From positions 17,960,214-18,024,213 of the forward strand of contig CM036188.1 in NCBI GenBank assembly GCA_020631735.1: a stretch of 64,000 bases of DNA, read 5' to 3'. Source of the stretch: Saccharum officinarum (taxonomy: Eukaryota; Streptophyta; Magnoliopsida; Poales; Poaceae). How positions within the stretch are numbered: position 1 is the first letter of the stretch; the number at the start of each line of letters is the position of its first letter. Below the pieces are notes generated by a model that was not told the origin of the DNA, searched no databases, and was given only the letters and a program-made list of their open reading frames with translations. The position numbers were made by a program, and so were the translations under genes. Positions 46,708 to 56,900 of this stretch are shown piece after piece.

Positions 46708-46840
46708 CTCTGGCCATGTTCATCTGGCTTATAATCCGTCTTATTTGGCTTGTTTTTTCAGCCGAAACAGTATTTTTCTCTCACAAAAAATCAGCCATCA
46801 GTATTTTTCAGCCGGCTTATAATTCCAGCCGAACGGCCTC
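46708..46840 (-). mobile_element. Short MITE (GCTGATTTGT family), inverted
   Basis: Reads on the minus strand as GGCCGTTCGGCTGGAATTAT, then CAGCCGAATAAG-like and GGATTATAAGCCAGATGAAC text; plus-strand landmarks are TTCATCTGGCTTATAATCCG and CAGCCGGCTTATAATTCC. Confidence 0.65.
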
Positions 46841-46969
46841 TCTACGTCGTCTTTCACCTCGTACTCTGACCGTCTAGCCGATCAAAATCACAAGTCTTCC
46901 AAATCCTGGTAAGAGTGGTGGGCCGATGGTCGCAGATTAAAACCCTGGCGTGCGTTGTAGTAGGAAAAA

Positions 46970-47004
46970 TAGTACTCAATCCGTCGCAAATTATAAGAAG
47001 TTTT
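46970..47004. mobile_element. Stowaway MITE, left piece
   Basis: AGTACTCAATCCGTCGCAAA then TTATAAGAAGTTTT is the left end of a Stowaway-type MITE. Its middle and right parts resume at 50769 (GTTTTGACTTTTCTAGATAT) and end after 51112 (CAACGGAGGAGCATA). An LTR-type element and a MITE are inserted into it. Confidence 0.75.
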
Positions 47005-47909
47005 TGTTAGGTTTATTGGATCGTCTAGGTGGGTGTGTAGATCAGTGGGTAGGTTCTACATCTTATGTAAGGATAGCGTATTTTCAATCTTTCTTATTTT
47101 GGGTTTATTCTGTTAAAATCTATCTCATTTGGTGCTTTAAGCACCGTCTTAGTATTCTTAGTCTCATTGCTATCTTCCTATCGAACTGTAAAAGGTTCAG
47201 AAATTTAGCCATTTATGTACTTAGGGCCATCTTTATTATTACCGTTGTACTCTCTCAACGATCACCTTCATCTTTTTATAGATCACTTTTTCTCTAAATG
47301 CAAAGCATACAATGGGGAATATCTTTCAATTATCTTTCTGAGTTTCTTTTAATTGTCTTTCTATCTTTCTCAATTCATGTCACAATCAATTCATGTCACA
47401 ATCCTTCCCCTCGAAATGTGGCACAAACTTTTCTGCTATAATTTCAAAACATTCATAACTCTTGTGAATGAGGATACTTTGATTACTTCATCCACATGAT
47501 TACATCATGGAAGATGAAATTATTTCTTAATTCGTATGGGAGTATGTATTCTTTTTCCTCATTTCACTTCAAGAACTCAACAGAGTCTTTTTCATCAGTA
47601 CTTCTGCAAGTCATGCTTGCATGTCATTCTTATCATGAGGTTCGTTTTCAACTTCCTTTTGTTCTTAAACTCATACTAGGATAGCACAAGAGCTACTCTA
47701 AACTTCTTTCCCTGTGTGGGATACACATCGCCATCTCACTTTCTCCTGCCGTGCAGGATAAGTACTATACCAACTTCATCCCGCAGCACGAGTATTTTCT
47801 TAAAATTTATGCCACCATGCGAGACAATTCTCTTGAAGGTACATAAATGCCAGGATTGGCTCATATTCAATCATCAAATTCAGGAATAAATTCGATATTC
47901 TTTAACACA

Positions 47910-48936
47910 CATGCTTAATCCGACGTTGGTCAAATTAAGCATGCATGCCACTCATTACAATTCATATCATAATGATAAAACTGAAAATTATTTTTCATAG
48001 AGTACATAATTTTTTTTCTCAAACTAAACTCTTATTGTTCAATTTCTTTCTTGGATCAATATCACTAAAATCTTTGAAAGACATTTCTTTTCAAGCCACT
48101 CTTGAAGAGGACACAGTCTCTCATGCAATGGCCTACTTTCATATACACAATTTGTGCTTAGGCTTTTCATCATCTGAGTCATAAGTACCCAATGCTTTTC
48201 TTTTCTCTTTCTTTTCTGCCTTCAAGAACGAAAGCATGAAGATATTTGTCTGAAAATTATTCAACAATAGTTATCAACATTAAACTCTGATTTCTTTATG
48301 TTCTATTCTATATCACCGTTGGGCAGATATAGAACAAAACAACTTTCTTCTACATTAATTCTATATCACCGTTGGGCAGAAATAGAATAAATGCATAAAA
48401 CTCATAGATAAAACTCATAAAATTTTCTATCAATAACTTTTGCTAAAATTAGCAACATCATGAATACAATATTCTTATACATTAATTCCACATCACCGTT
48501 GGGTATAAATGGAATTAACATATGGAACAACTCAATTATCATTAACTCTCTTCAAATAAAAATCTCCCGTTGGTTCAAATTTAAATAGAAGATCATCATC
48601 ATTATCATTGCAGCGGAAAATACATCTTTCTATTTCATGAGCATTTCTTGATCTTTATCTATTCTCTGAAAAATTGGTCACTTTGATGCATAATTTATCA
48701 GAGATTTAAATTTCAACCTCAAACTCATAAATAAGCTTATGATATTGTTATCATCAACGTTGGTCAGAAAATAACAATATCATAATTTCACTTAAATCAT
48801 AATGTGAATATCCCTCTAATTAAAATTTTATCGTTGGTTCCAATTTTAATTAGAGGATAAACTTTTCATCATTTTCTGAACAACTGTAATTGCTCTTCAA
48901 ATTAAATCCTCCCGTTGGTTCGGATTTAATGAGAAG
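47910..48936. repeat. Array of eight stem-loops with CGTTGG loops
   Basis: Stem-loops at 47910-47943 (10-bp stem), 48306-48334 (8 bp), 48358-48388 (8 of 9), 48483-48517 (8 bp), 48549-48591 (imperfect), 48741-48781 (11 bp), 48813-48856 (15 bp) and 48895-48936 (13 of 15). Stems differ in sequence, yet each pairs with itself. Loops all carry CGTTGG: CCGACGTTGGTCAA, CACCGTTGGGCAG twice, then ACCGTTGGGT, CCCGTTGGTT, CAACGTTGGTCAG, TATCGTTGGTTCC and CCCGTTGGTT. Inside the non-coding LTR-type element. Function unknown. Confidence 0.85.
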
Positions 48937-50345
48937 ACAATATCCTTTTTCTTTGCAGTGGAAATATGACAAAATTCTTAAAATAATTCTTATTCAGAAG
49001 CATCATTTTGTACTTTTCTTTTCTCTAATAAATTATCAAATAATTTTGAGTAGAGATAATCATTCAATCTTAACAAAAAATCATTCATAAAATGCTTCTG
49101 AATATATATAAACAAATTCTCAAGTTTACTGTGCTTTTAGGCCCGAAGCCTGCTTGTCCGAAGGCCTGCCGCGGCCCAAGGCCCAACTTCGCGCGTGTGC
49201 GCTCATCAGTCTCTGGCCCAGCTGTGTTGGCGCTGAGCTCTCCTGGCCCGCGGCCCAGCCGTGATTCTGGCCCGGTCGCAGCCGCTCGCGAGCTGCCTCC
49301 CCCGCGCTCAGGGCGCAACCTGGGCCTGGGCTGGGATTTCTCCTCTCCGCCTGGACCTCAAGTGGCCCAGTTGATCTGTGCCATTGATCTTCATCGGACG
49401 GTTGTCCGGTCGGATCGGGTGAGCAAAACCCCGTCCGCTGCCTCTTCCCAAACCCTAACTTCATTCTCCATTCTCCCTGCTCCTCCTTTCTCGCAGCAGC
49501 GCAAATGGCCGAGTAGCAGAGGAAACAACCATGGCAGCCATGGTCGCCGACGGCGCCGCCGGAGCCAGTCTGGCCGCCTTTCCTCCTTCTATTCTTTCTC
49601 TATTCTCTTCCCCATTTCTCTCGCCTTAGCCCGCAGCCAAAATGAAGGGGCAGCGGCGAGCGTCCACTCGTGGTGGCCGGAGGAAAAGGTGGCGCCGCCG
49701 CGAGGCCTCTCGCTGACGCGTGTGCTCGCCCATGGCTGAGCACGCCGCCGTCGAGCGGCCGCGTGGTGGTGCCCTGTGCTCGCGCGCACGACGACGAGCT
49801 CGGCTCTGTGTTCATCCCACGCGCTGTTGAGGCGGCGGCGGGTACTGCTTCCTACGCTCAGCTCCTCCATGGCAACCGACATGACAGTGTGTAAGAAAAC
49901 CATGTAAGTTCCTCTCCTTCTCCTTCCTTTCCTTTTTCTTAGGGTTGGGGATTTCTTTCTTAGGGTTCTGATTTGAGGAAATTTCTTTCCTCTTTCTCTT
50001 CAAAACCCCCTCCTCCCCCCGAGCCCGAGGCGGAGGACCCGCGGTGGCGTGGTCTCCCCGGCCCAGCGGCTCGGGTGCTTCTTCCCGCGCGACCCCATCC
50101 GGCGGCTGGTGGTGAGTTCTTTTCTACCCGCACTACAACGACGGTTACGGCGGCGAGGTTACTGGGTAGGTCCTCCCCTCCGTCCTTTCTTCTCTGTCAG
50201 TTAGGGTTAGGGTTCTTCTTCTGTATGGATCGCATCCGTCGTGTTCTTCTTTTCAGTCCAGATCGAAGTCCGTCATGCTCTTTCTATTTTCTTTCATTTT
50301 TCTACCCTTATTGGATCTACACAATTAGCCCAGCTCCGATACCAA

Positions 50346-50768
50346 TGTTAGTTTTATTGGATCGTCTAGGTGTGTAAATCAGTGGGTAGGTTCTTCTCTA
50401 TTTTGGTAGATAGCACAATATCATGGTGCACGAATTAGAGGGAAAGGGAGATGGAGATGGAGAGAAACGATGTTACCGATCATCCTGGTTGGAGGAACTC
50501 GCCTGGTGTCGATGACGAGGAGGCAGTGGCGGCACCGGTGGGTCTTCCCATCGCTGGCAGTGTCACCCTCTAGATCGGCTCGGGTTCAGAGTGGGGTGGC
50601 GGCTGGGTGGTGAACCTCGTATCTTCCCCTGGCCCCCACCTCCTCTTATAGGCACTGTGCGACGGGGGCCCACCAGCCAAACACGGGCTGGCGCGTCCCC
50701 GATCAGGACGCGAGATCAAGGCCCACACCTGGCCGTTGGGTCAAAGTATGGTGGAGATCAAACCAACA
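50346..50768 (-). repeat. Complete LTR of the retroelement
   Basis: 423 bp, TG...CA ends, bordered by the primer-binding-site complement at 50333-50345 on one side and by the GTTTT target duplication on the other. By orientation it is the 5' LTR of a minus-strand element. Confidence 0.75.
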
Positions 50769-50878
50769 GTTTTGACTTTTCTAGATATGCAGCTTTTGTT
50801 ATGCACATAGATATACACTACGTCTACATACATACTAAAAGCAATGTATCTCAAAAAACTAAAATGTCTTATAATTTA
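50769..50878. mobile_element. Stowaway MITE, middle piece
   Basis: GTTTTGACTTTTCTAGATAT, then TGTTATGCACATAGATATAC and ACTAAAATGTCTTATAATTT: the continuation of the Stowaway MITE begun at 46970, before a second insertion at 50879. Confidence 0.75.
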
Positions 50879-51109
50879 GGAGGTGTTTGGTTGAAGGAGT
50901 TAAAGTTTAACAAACACTGTAGCACTTTCGTCTTATTTGACAAAAAGTTTCCAATCTTGGACTAATCAGGCTTAATAGATTTGTCTCGTAAATTATTCCT
51001 AATCTGTGCCGACATGCATGCAATTAGTCTACATTTAGTACTTCATACATTTGAGGAAACATTGATGTGATGGGAGTTAAAGTTTAACTTCTAGAAACCA
51101 AATAGCCCC
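50879..51109. mobile_element. Tourist-like MITE nested in Stowaway, TTA duplication
   Basis: 231 bp with ends GGAGGTGTTTGGTTG and AACCAAATAGCCCC-like, flanked by TTA at 50876-50878 and 51110-51112. The Stowaway right end (CAACGGAGGAGCATA) resumes directly after it. Confidence 0.88.
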
Positions 51110-51139
51110 TTACAACGGAGGAGCATAATACTCAACAGT

Positions 51140-52860
51140 AAAACCGTGCAAGTTGCCAACTTTACATGTCATCCACGTACGGTGCAAGGGCTGAAATTGT
51201 TGATGGGATACAGTGACAGCTTTGACTCAAGTGTTCACTTGTTCGGGCAGCAGGAACCTTATCTTGTTCACTTGTTCGCTTGTCGCTGAATCGCTGAAAG
51301 GACGTAATGGGATCCCAGTCATGGTCGTGGCCGGCCGCCACGAAGAAAGAGGGCAGCCGGCTGGTGAAATGAATCATTGGCGCCCCCACAGTCCACAGAT
51401 GCCCGCCGTGTGCAGCGCCGCTGCGCAGTTGCACAGCAGGAGAGCGTGGATGGCTCGGATGGAGCGTGCTCACGTCGCTGTCGCCTTCGTGACGAGCGCA
51501 CACCGTCAGCAGCCAGGTGCCCACCCACCTACGTACCTCCCGCACCAAACCTTCAACCGGCTCGGGGGATATAAAAGGATATAATAATCAGTTAATCACG
51601 GTGGGTGTTTAATTACTTTAGACACGCTTCATTGTCTCTAATTTCCTGAGCACCTGCCTAACCTAACCTTTATTGTCTACTACTACTACGTAGCTAGGAC
51701 AAGAGCGCGAGAGCATCATGCATGCATGCATGCATGCATGTGTGACGTTGCGATAATTCGTCGATTGGGGGCTGTTTGATGTAGGGTTTTCGATCCACAG
51801 GGGGAGGTGTGCAAGAAAAGAAAAGGTGGGCCGTGGCCTTGTCGCTAAATTTCTGAAAAGGGATCCCAATCATGGCAGCCGGCCGGTGAAATGAATCCTG
51901 GCGCCCAGTGCAGTCTGCAGGCGAGAGAGAGATCGGAGGGACGAGGGAAGAAGGGCTTGTTGGATTGGATGCTCGGAGGATCAGTCATTAGTGAGTGAGA
52001 CTGTGAGTGCGTGTGCACGTCACTGTCGCCGTCCTGTCGAACGCACACCGCCAACACCAAAATCTTCCTCCCTCACCAAACCTTCCTCCGGCTCCGGGCC
52101 GAGGAGTATAAAAATGTATAATAATCAGTTAATCCCGGTGGGTGTAACTGTTAGACATGCATGGTTCATTGTCTCTAATAATCTCCTAAGCATCTGCCTG
52201 ACCTAACCTTTATTGTCTACCAGTGCGTAGCTAGGGCAAGCGCACGAGAGCATCGTGCATGTTTTAGTCGTGCACCCTCCTCTCTTCTACGAGAAGTTGC
52301 AACTTGCAACAGCTTGTTGCATGTATATATATGCATGCAAGCAGCAAAAGAATAGAGCGTGTGAAAATTGTGATAATTCGTGGATTGTATTTTTTTAAAA
52401 GGGCAAATTTTCATTACTCAAAGGCAAAATACAGAGACTAGGCAAAACGCGCGTTTTTTTGTTGATTGCATTGCGTTGATGTCAAACCAAAGGCAAAGTG
52501 TACTCCTATATATGTACCAGAGACCGTCTCGAATGTACGTAGCACAGCACAGATATTTTGTAGCCCGTACAAACGAAGAGTTCAACTTGTTTCATCGGTC
52601 ATCAGAAGCTTCGGGTTAGCGTGCGCGCTTTCCGGGGCTGACCTATCGATTACGATTTCCGCGTCGCGCTACACTCACGACTTGGTCAAACAACGACATG
52701 CGAGTGGGAAACTGAGAAACGGAGAGACGGAGGGAGGTTTTCCAAAGTCAAGTCGTCGTCGGATCCGTTGACCAAGAAAGCTCCATGCATGCAGTCCGGT
52801 CCTGATCACAGTCAAAACCGTGTGTACTCCTTTGCATTGCATAATGCATTATGCACTAGT
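51140..52860 (+). repeat. Diverged third copy (C) of the segmental repeat
   Basis: Shares short colinear anchors with copies A and B: AAGTTGCCAACTTTACATGTC (51149), AGAAGCTTCGG (52605), CATGCGAGTGGGAAAC (52697), CAAAGTCAAGTCGT (52743) and AAAACCGTGTGTACT (52814). Inside are two tandem sub-copies, about 51285-51722 and 51843-52262. They share GATCCCA.TCATGG, GGTGAAATGAATC, a TATAAAA-containing block, TAATAATCAGTTAATC and AACCTAACCTTTATTGTCTA. No gene was recognised. Confidence 0.65.
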
Positions 52861-52910
52861 ACAATTATTATTACTACCAGGCACTAGGCCCTGCAACAGA
52901 CGGCATGTAT

Positions 52911-53141
52911 GGCTCCGTTTGGTTTCCAGGCGTTAAAGTTTAACTTCCATCACATCAATGTTGCGGCAAATACATGTAGTACTAAATGTAGACTAATTAC
53001 ATGTATGTCGGTACAGATTAGGAGTAATTTACGAGACGAATCTATTAAACTTAATTAGTCCAAGATTGAAATTTTTTTATCAAATAAGACGAAAGTACTA
53101 CAATATTTGTTAAACTTTAACACCCCAAACCAAACAAGCCC
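52911..53141. mobile_element. Tourist-like MITE (GTTTGGTT subfamily)
   Basis: Ends GGCTCCGTTTGGTTTCC and CAAACCAAACAAGCCC, in inverted orientation relative to the CDPK-intron copy (interior TTACGAGACGAATCTATTAA). Confidence 0.8.
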
Positions 53142-53923
53142 TAAGTTTACATCTGTTTAGAAAAAAAATTGTTACCGGGACGAGAATATATCCACGCGAT
53201 AACACACGGGACTCCTACTCCTACAAGATTCACGGTTCATGCTAGTATGAGCGTCTAGTAAGCATGTCAGACCGGGTCACAGCCGCGCACATGGAACTAC
53301 CGGTCTTCTCATTTTGAAAGAACGGAGCCGGCTTATCAGCACAGCCGAACGGAGCCGAATTTTTTTTTGCCAACAAATCAACGAAGACTTTGGTAGGGAC
53401 GAAAGACAAAGACACTGCCTGCCTGGGGCTAGGCTATTCATACCCCCAATCCAGGGATCCCCCAGCTCATTTTTTTTTTGAGGCGATTTTAATTAATCTC
53501 CGGCACACCCACGGATTTGCGTCCAGCTTTGCGGTGCTCCACGTGATCCCCAACAGGCTATAGTACAGCTCAAGGCATGGCACGCCAATTTTTCTACACG
53601 GAAAAAACATTCCTCGACAGTAAGATTCTGCTCGGAGCAACACGATATCCGGACCATTATTCTACTGCCGCCCGTCCTCGTCACAACCAAACCGTACAGA
53701 CATCTCCACGTGCGCCGCGGAAGCAGCTCTTGCCATTGCAATCCCGCAGCCGCAGGCTTTAGCGCCGGCCACGGCCACAACTCAACACGGCCCAAAACCA
53801 AACCTCTGACAGTGTCCTGTTCAAAGTCTGCACGGCCCACGGTTTCGCTCGGCATGGAAATCATGCCAGCCGAAAACGCCACCACCGGCAAAATAACTCC
53901 ATGGTAAAAAAAAAAGAAAAAAG
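53142..53923. other. 3' flank of the PS1 homologue
   Basis: Downstream of the PS1 stop codon; the part nearest 53923 should be its 3' UTR. No separate gene was recognised. The open frame through here on the minus strand is the continuation that a frameshifted PS1 transcript would read. Confidence 0.4.
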
Positions 53924-56900
53924 TCATTCCGCACCCAGAAGCGAAAATGCTGCCCCCGGTCCCGAGGGTCTCACTCTCACACCACAGAGGCCAGCGGCGG
54001 CGTCTTTGTTGACGGCGGCGTCCGTGGCCTGCGCGTACAGGGAGTTGTGACGCAGGATCAGCTTCAGGCCCTTGGCGGCCTGGGCGGGCCTCGCCGCCGC
54101 CGGAACCCTCCGCCTCATCGCGTGGTGGTGGCTGTTGTAGTAGTTCTCCGCCAGCGCGGACGCGTCCAGGCACGACCACGCCGAGCCCCGCGGCGCGCTG
54201 GCCGCCCACATGAACCGCCTGGACGACGGGTCCATCAGGGACTCGCGGAACTCCTTCGCCCCCTCGCAAGGCAATCCCTGCGTATGCAACGCAACCAAGC
54301 ACACCGTTTTTTCAGACATGGTTAGTTATCAGAATGCATGCTACTATGAAGGCTCACGGAGCGTGGCGCTGGTTGACCGTACCTCTGCCATGGCTTTGAT
54401 CTTGAGCGTGACGCTGTTGGACAGGACGACGACCTTCTCGTCGCTCCGGAGCCTGCTGAAGACGAGGGCGCAGTTGAGGACGCGGTCCTCGGGCCTGGGA
54501 GAGACGACGTCCGCGAGCGCGGCGGAGCTTCGCGGGGAGAAGAACGACGCCAGCGGGTTGAAGGAGCTGGAGCCGATCTCGATCTCCTCGTCGATGCGCT
54601 GCGCCGAAGGGGTCGCGGGCGGGGTTGGTGCCACCGGGAACATGTTGGCCGAGCTCTGGACATGGATCCACCAGCTCTCCGTTGCCATGCGCACTCCTCG
54701 ATCCATTGCAGGATGGAGGTCGCCTTCGTTGACAGTCGGAACAGGCCCTCCCGCTGCTTCATGGAATCCAACTCCCTGATCACTGTGGAGACAGTCAAGA
54801 GAAGCGTAGTACTTCAGTTAGCAACTGCAAGTAGCACACACTAGTAATTCAGTCGGCAAGTGCAAGTAGAGCTGTGCCACAATCAAACTTCAAAAAGGGG
54901 CATGCAATGCAGATATCACAGGCAACATGGATTAAACCAATTAGTAAAATGGGAGGAAATAGCATTCCAAGCACATGAAGCATCAGTTAACAGCCTGAAA
55001 GGACAGTTAAGATGTAAAAAATGCAGAAGCAAGCATCCCTTAAGTTGTTAACATTATAATTATAAGCAATATAGGTTGACTGTTGTGATTGAGTATTTAG
55101 TATCATAGACAAGCAAGCAAACAACAGAACTAATGGGAGGATATCACAGGCAAAATGGATTATAACAATTAGTATAATGGGAGGAATTAGCATTCAAAGC
55201 TCATGAAACATCAGTTAACAACCTGAAAGGACAATTCAGATGGGAAAAAACACAGAAGTGAGCATCCCTCAGTTGATAACATTATAAGCATAGGTTGACT
55301 GTTCACATGGACAATAACTATCATAATCAACAATAAGCAAGCAAACAACAGAATAAATTATGCATGCAAGCAAGCATTTATTCAAGCTTCAAAACATTTG
55401 GTGATTGTATTTGCTCTGAACTTACCAATCCTTGGTATGAACAGATGAGTTCCTTTTAGGCCTCTTAACAGCATAATAGCCTTCCTAGAATCGTCATCAA
55501 GAAGACTGTCTGTATTAGCCACCATGGTCCAGGTTTTCATACCTTGTCCAGCACTACCTGATTCTTTGTTATTACACTGCCCAGCATAAATATTGGTCAT
55601 GTCAGATGGGATACTAAAATGAAAAGGCATTCATATGGAGCATGCAGATATAATCACTCCAATAACTTACTAAAAGATTGTTGAATTTATCTTCCAACTT
55701 GATCACCAAGTCAGTAGCAGCAATGTCAGCTGGCCTAGCAACAGCACAGGTACAATCATGCGAGCTAGCAGGTCTCAAAGGAGAATTTGACAGAAGAGTC
55801 TGGAAGGGGAGCCTATCAGCAACCCTTTTCTTCGCGTTGATCGCACTTTCAACTCGTGCACGGTTTCCAGACATATCCCTTGTTTTCTGAGCTGCAGAAG
55901 ATAGTGGTGTCAAGTTCTCCTTGTCTGAGCAGAATGCTTCCTGATCTTGATCTAAGTCGACTGCGAGGTCCTTGGGAAAACACTTCCTTGCTTTCATGCC
56001 TCCTGATGCTATAGGGGTCAAATTCTCCTTATCTGAATAGAAAACATCAAAGTCTACTGTGTGGAATTTTTCGGACTTTGATGATAATTCACCGCATTGC
56101 TTCTTATTTGAACTATTCTCTGTTGACATTGAATTATCCACCCTCGACCAAAGAACTTTTTTCTTATTTGAAGCATTTGCTGCTGACACTGAATTATCCA
56201 TCCTTGTACCAAGAACTCTCCTAACATTGGTCTTCACCTTAGAGGCTGGAGTCACATTCTCCTTGTCTGAGAACACATTTTCCTGCTTCACAGGGGACGA
56301 CATAGCCTCAGACTTTCCCAGAGCCGGCACTGAGTTTTCCATATCCAGAAGGATGTCATCTTTGAATTCCAGATGTGAAATGGGCATTGATGGGTTAAGA
56401 TTCTCAGAGACAGGCTCATTTGATTTCATCTGATCTCCAGTGTTCAGCTTGGAGTTCTCATTTTCAGAAAAGTCGTTATGATCTAAATTGAGAGGGGAAA
56501 TGGAATCCATCAACTGTTGGGAAATGGTAGGCTTCAGACCTCTATGGCTCCTTTCCATTATTAAGTTACCTGATACATTGGGGGTGATTTCATCCTTGTC
56601 CAATGGGCAGATCTCTTCATGTTCTTCAATTCCTTCAGTATCCAAATTGTCAAATAGATTCCCACAAATGGTGCCTTCAAACGTACAGTTCCCAGGACCC
56701 TCAGCAATGTTATTTGGGTCCATATTATCGTTTTCTGAGAGATCTCCCTCCAAGTTAAGATGGTTCAAACCATCATGCTTCATTTCTGGCATTACAAGAT
56801 TTTCTGAAACAAGCTCAGATTCAGTATGAACAGTAGCGCCATTCCCTTGTGGAATTACTTTGTTAGTGAATGCATCATCTTTGAAATGCAAAGGGAGAGC

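Larger units (their letters stand above)
47005..50768 (-). mobile_element. Non-coding LTR-type retroelement, 3.8 kb
   Basis: Starts TGTTAG and ends AACA with a perfect 5-bp target duplication GTTTT (47000-47004 and 50769-50773). A full LTR spans 50346-50768. Next to it, on the minus strand, TGGTATCGGAGC at 50345-50333 is a primer-binding site like the 3' end of initiator Met tRNA. The other LTR keeps only its terminal 60 bp or so (47005 to about 47068: TTTATTGGATCGTCTAGGTG and ATCAGTGGGTAGGTTCT match 50352 onward). No gag or pol text was found on either strand. The interior has an AT-rich part with a stem-loop array and a GC-rich part (49130-50340). It is a non-autonomous derivative. Confidence 0.75.

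Noticed and set aside
48301..48936. CRISPR-like repeat array
   Set aside because: The conserved part is only a six-base loop core, units are unequally spaced, and the sequence is nuclear plant DNA in a retroelement.
49092..49739. 215-codon open frame in the LTR-type element
   Set aside because: Low-complexity Pro/Ser/Arg composition, no gag or pol motif, and on the strand opposite to that implied by the primer-binding site.
53493..53923. C-terminal extension of PS1 or a separate gene
   Set aside because: It is open only in the shifted frame; with the 2-nt correction the protein stops at 53924.
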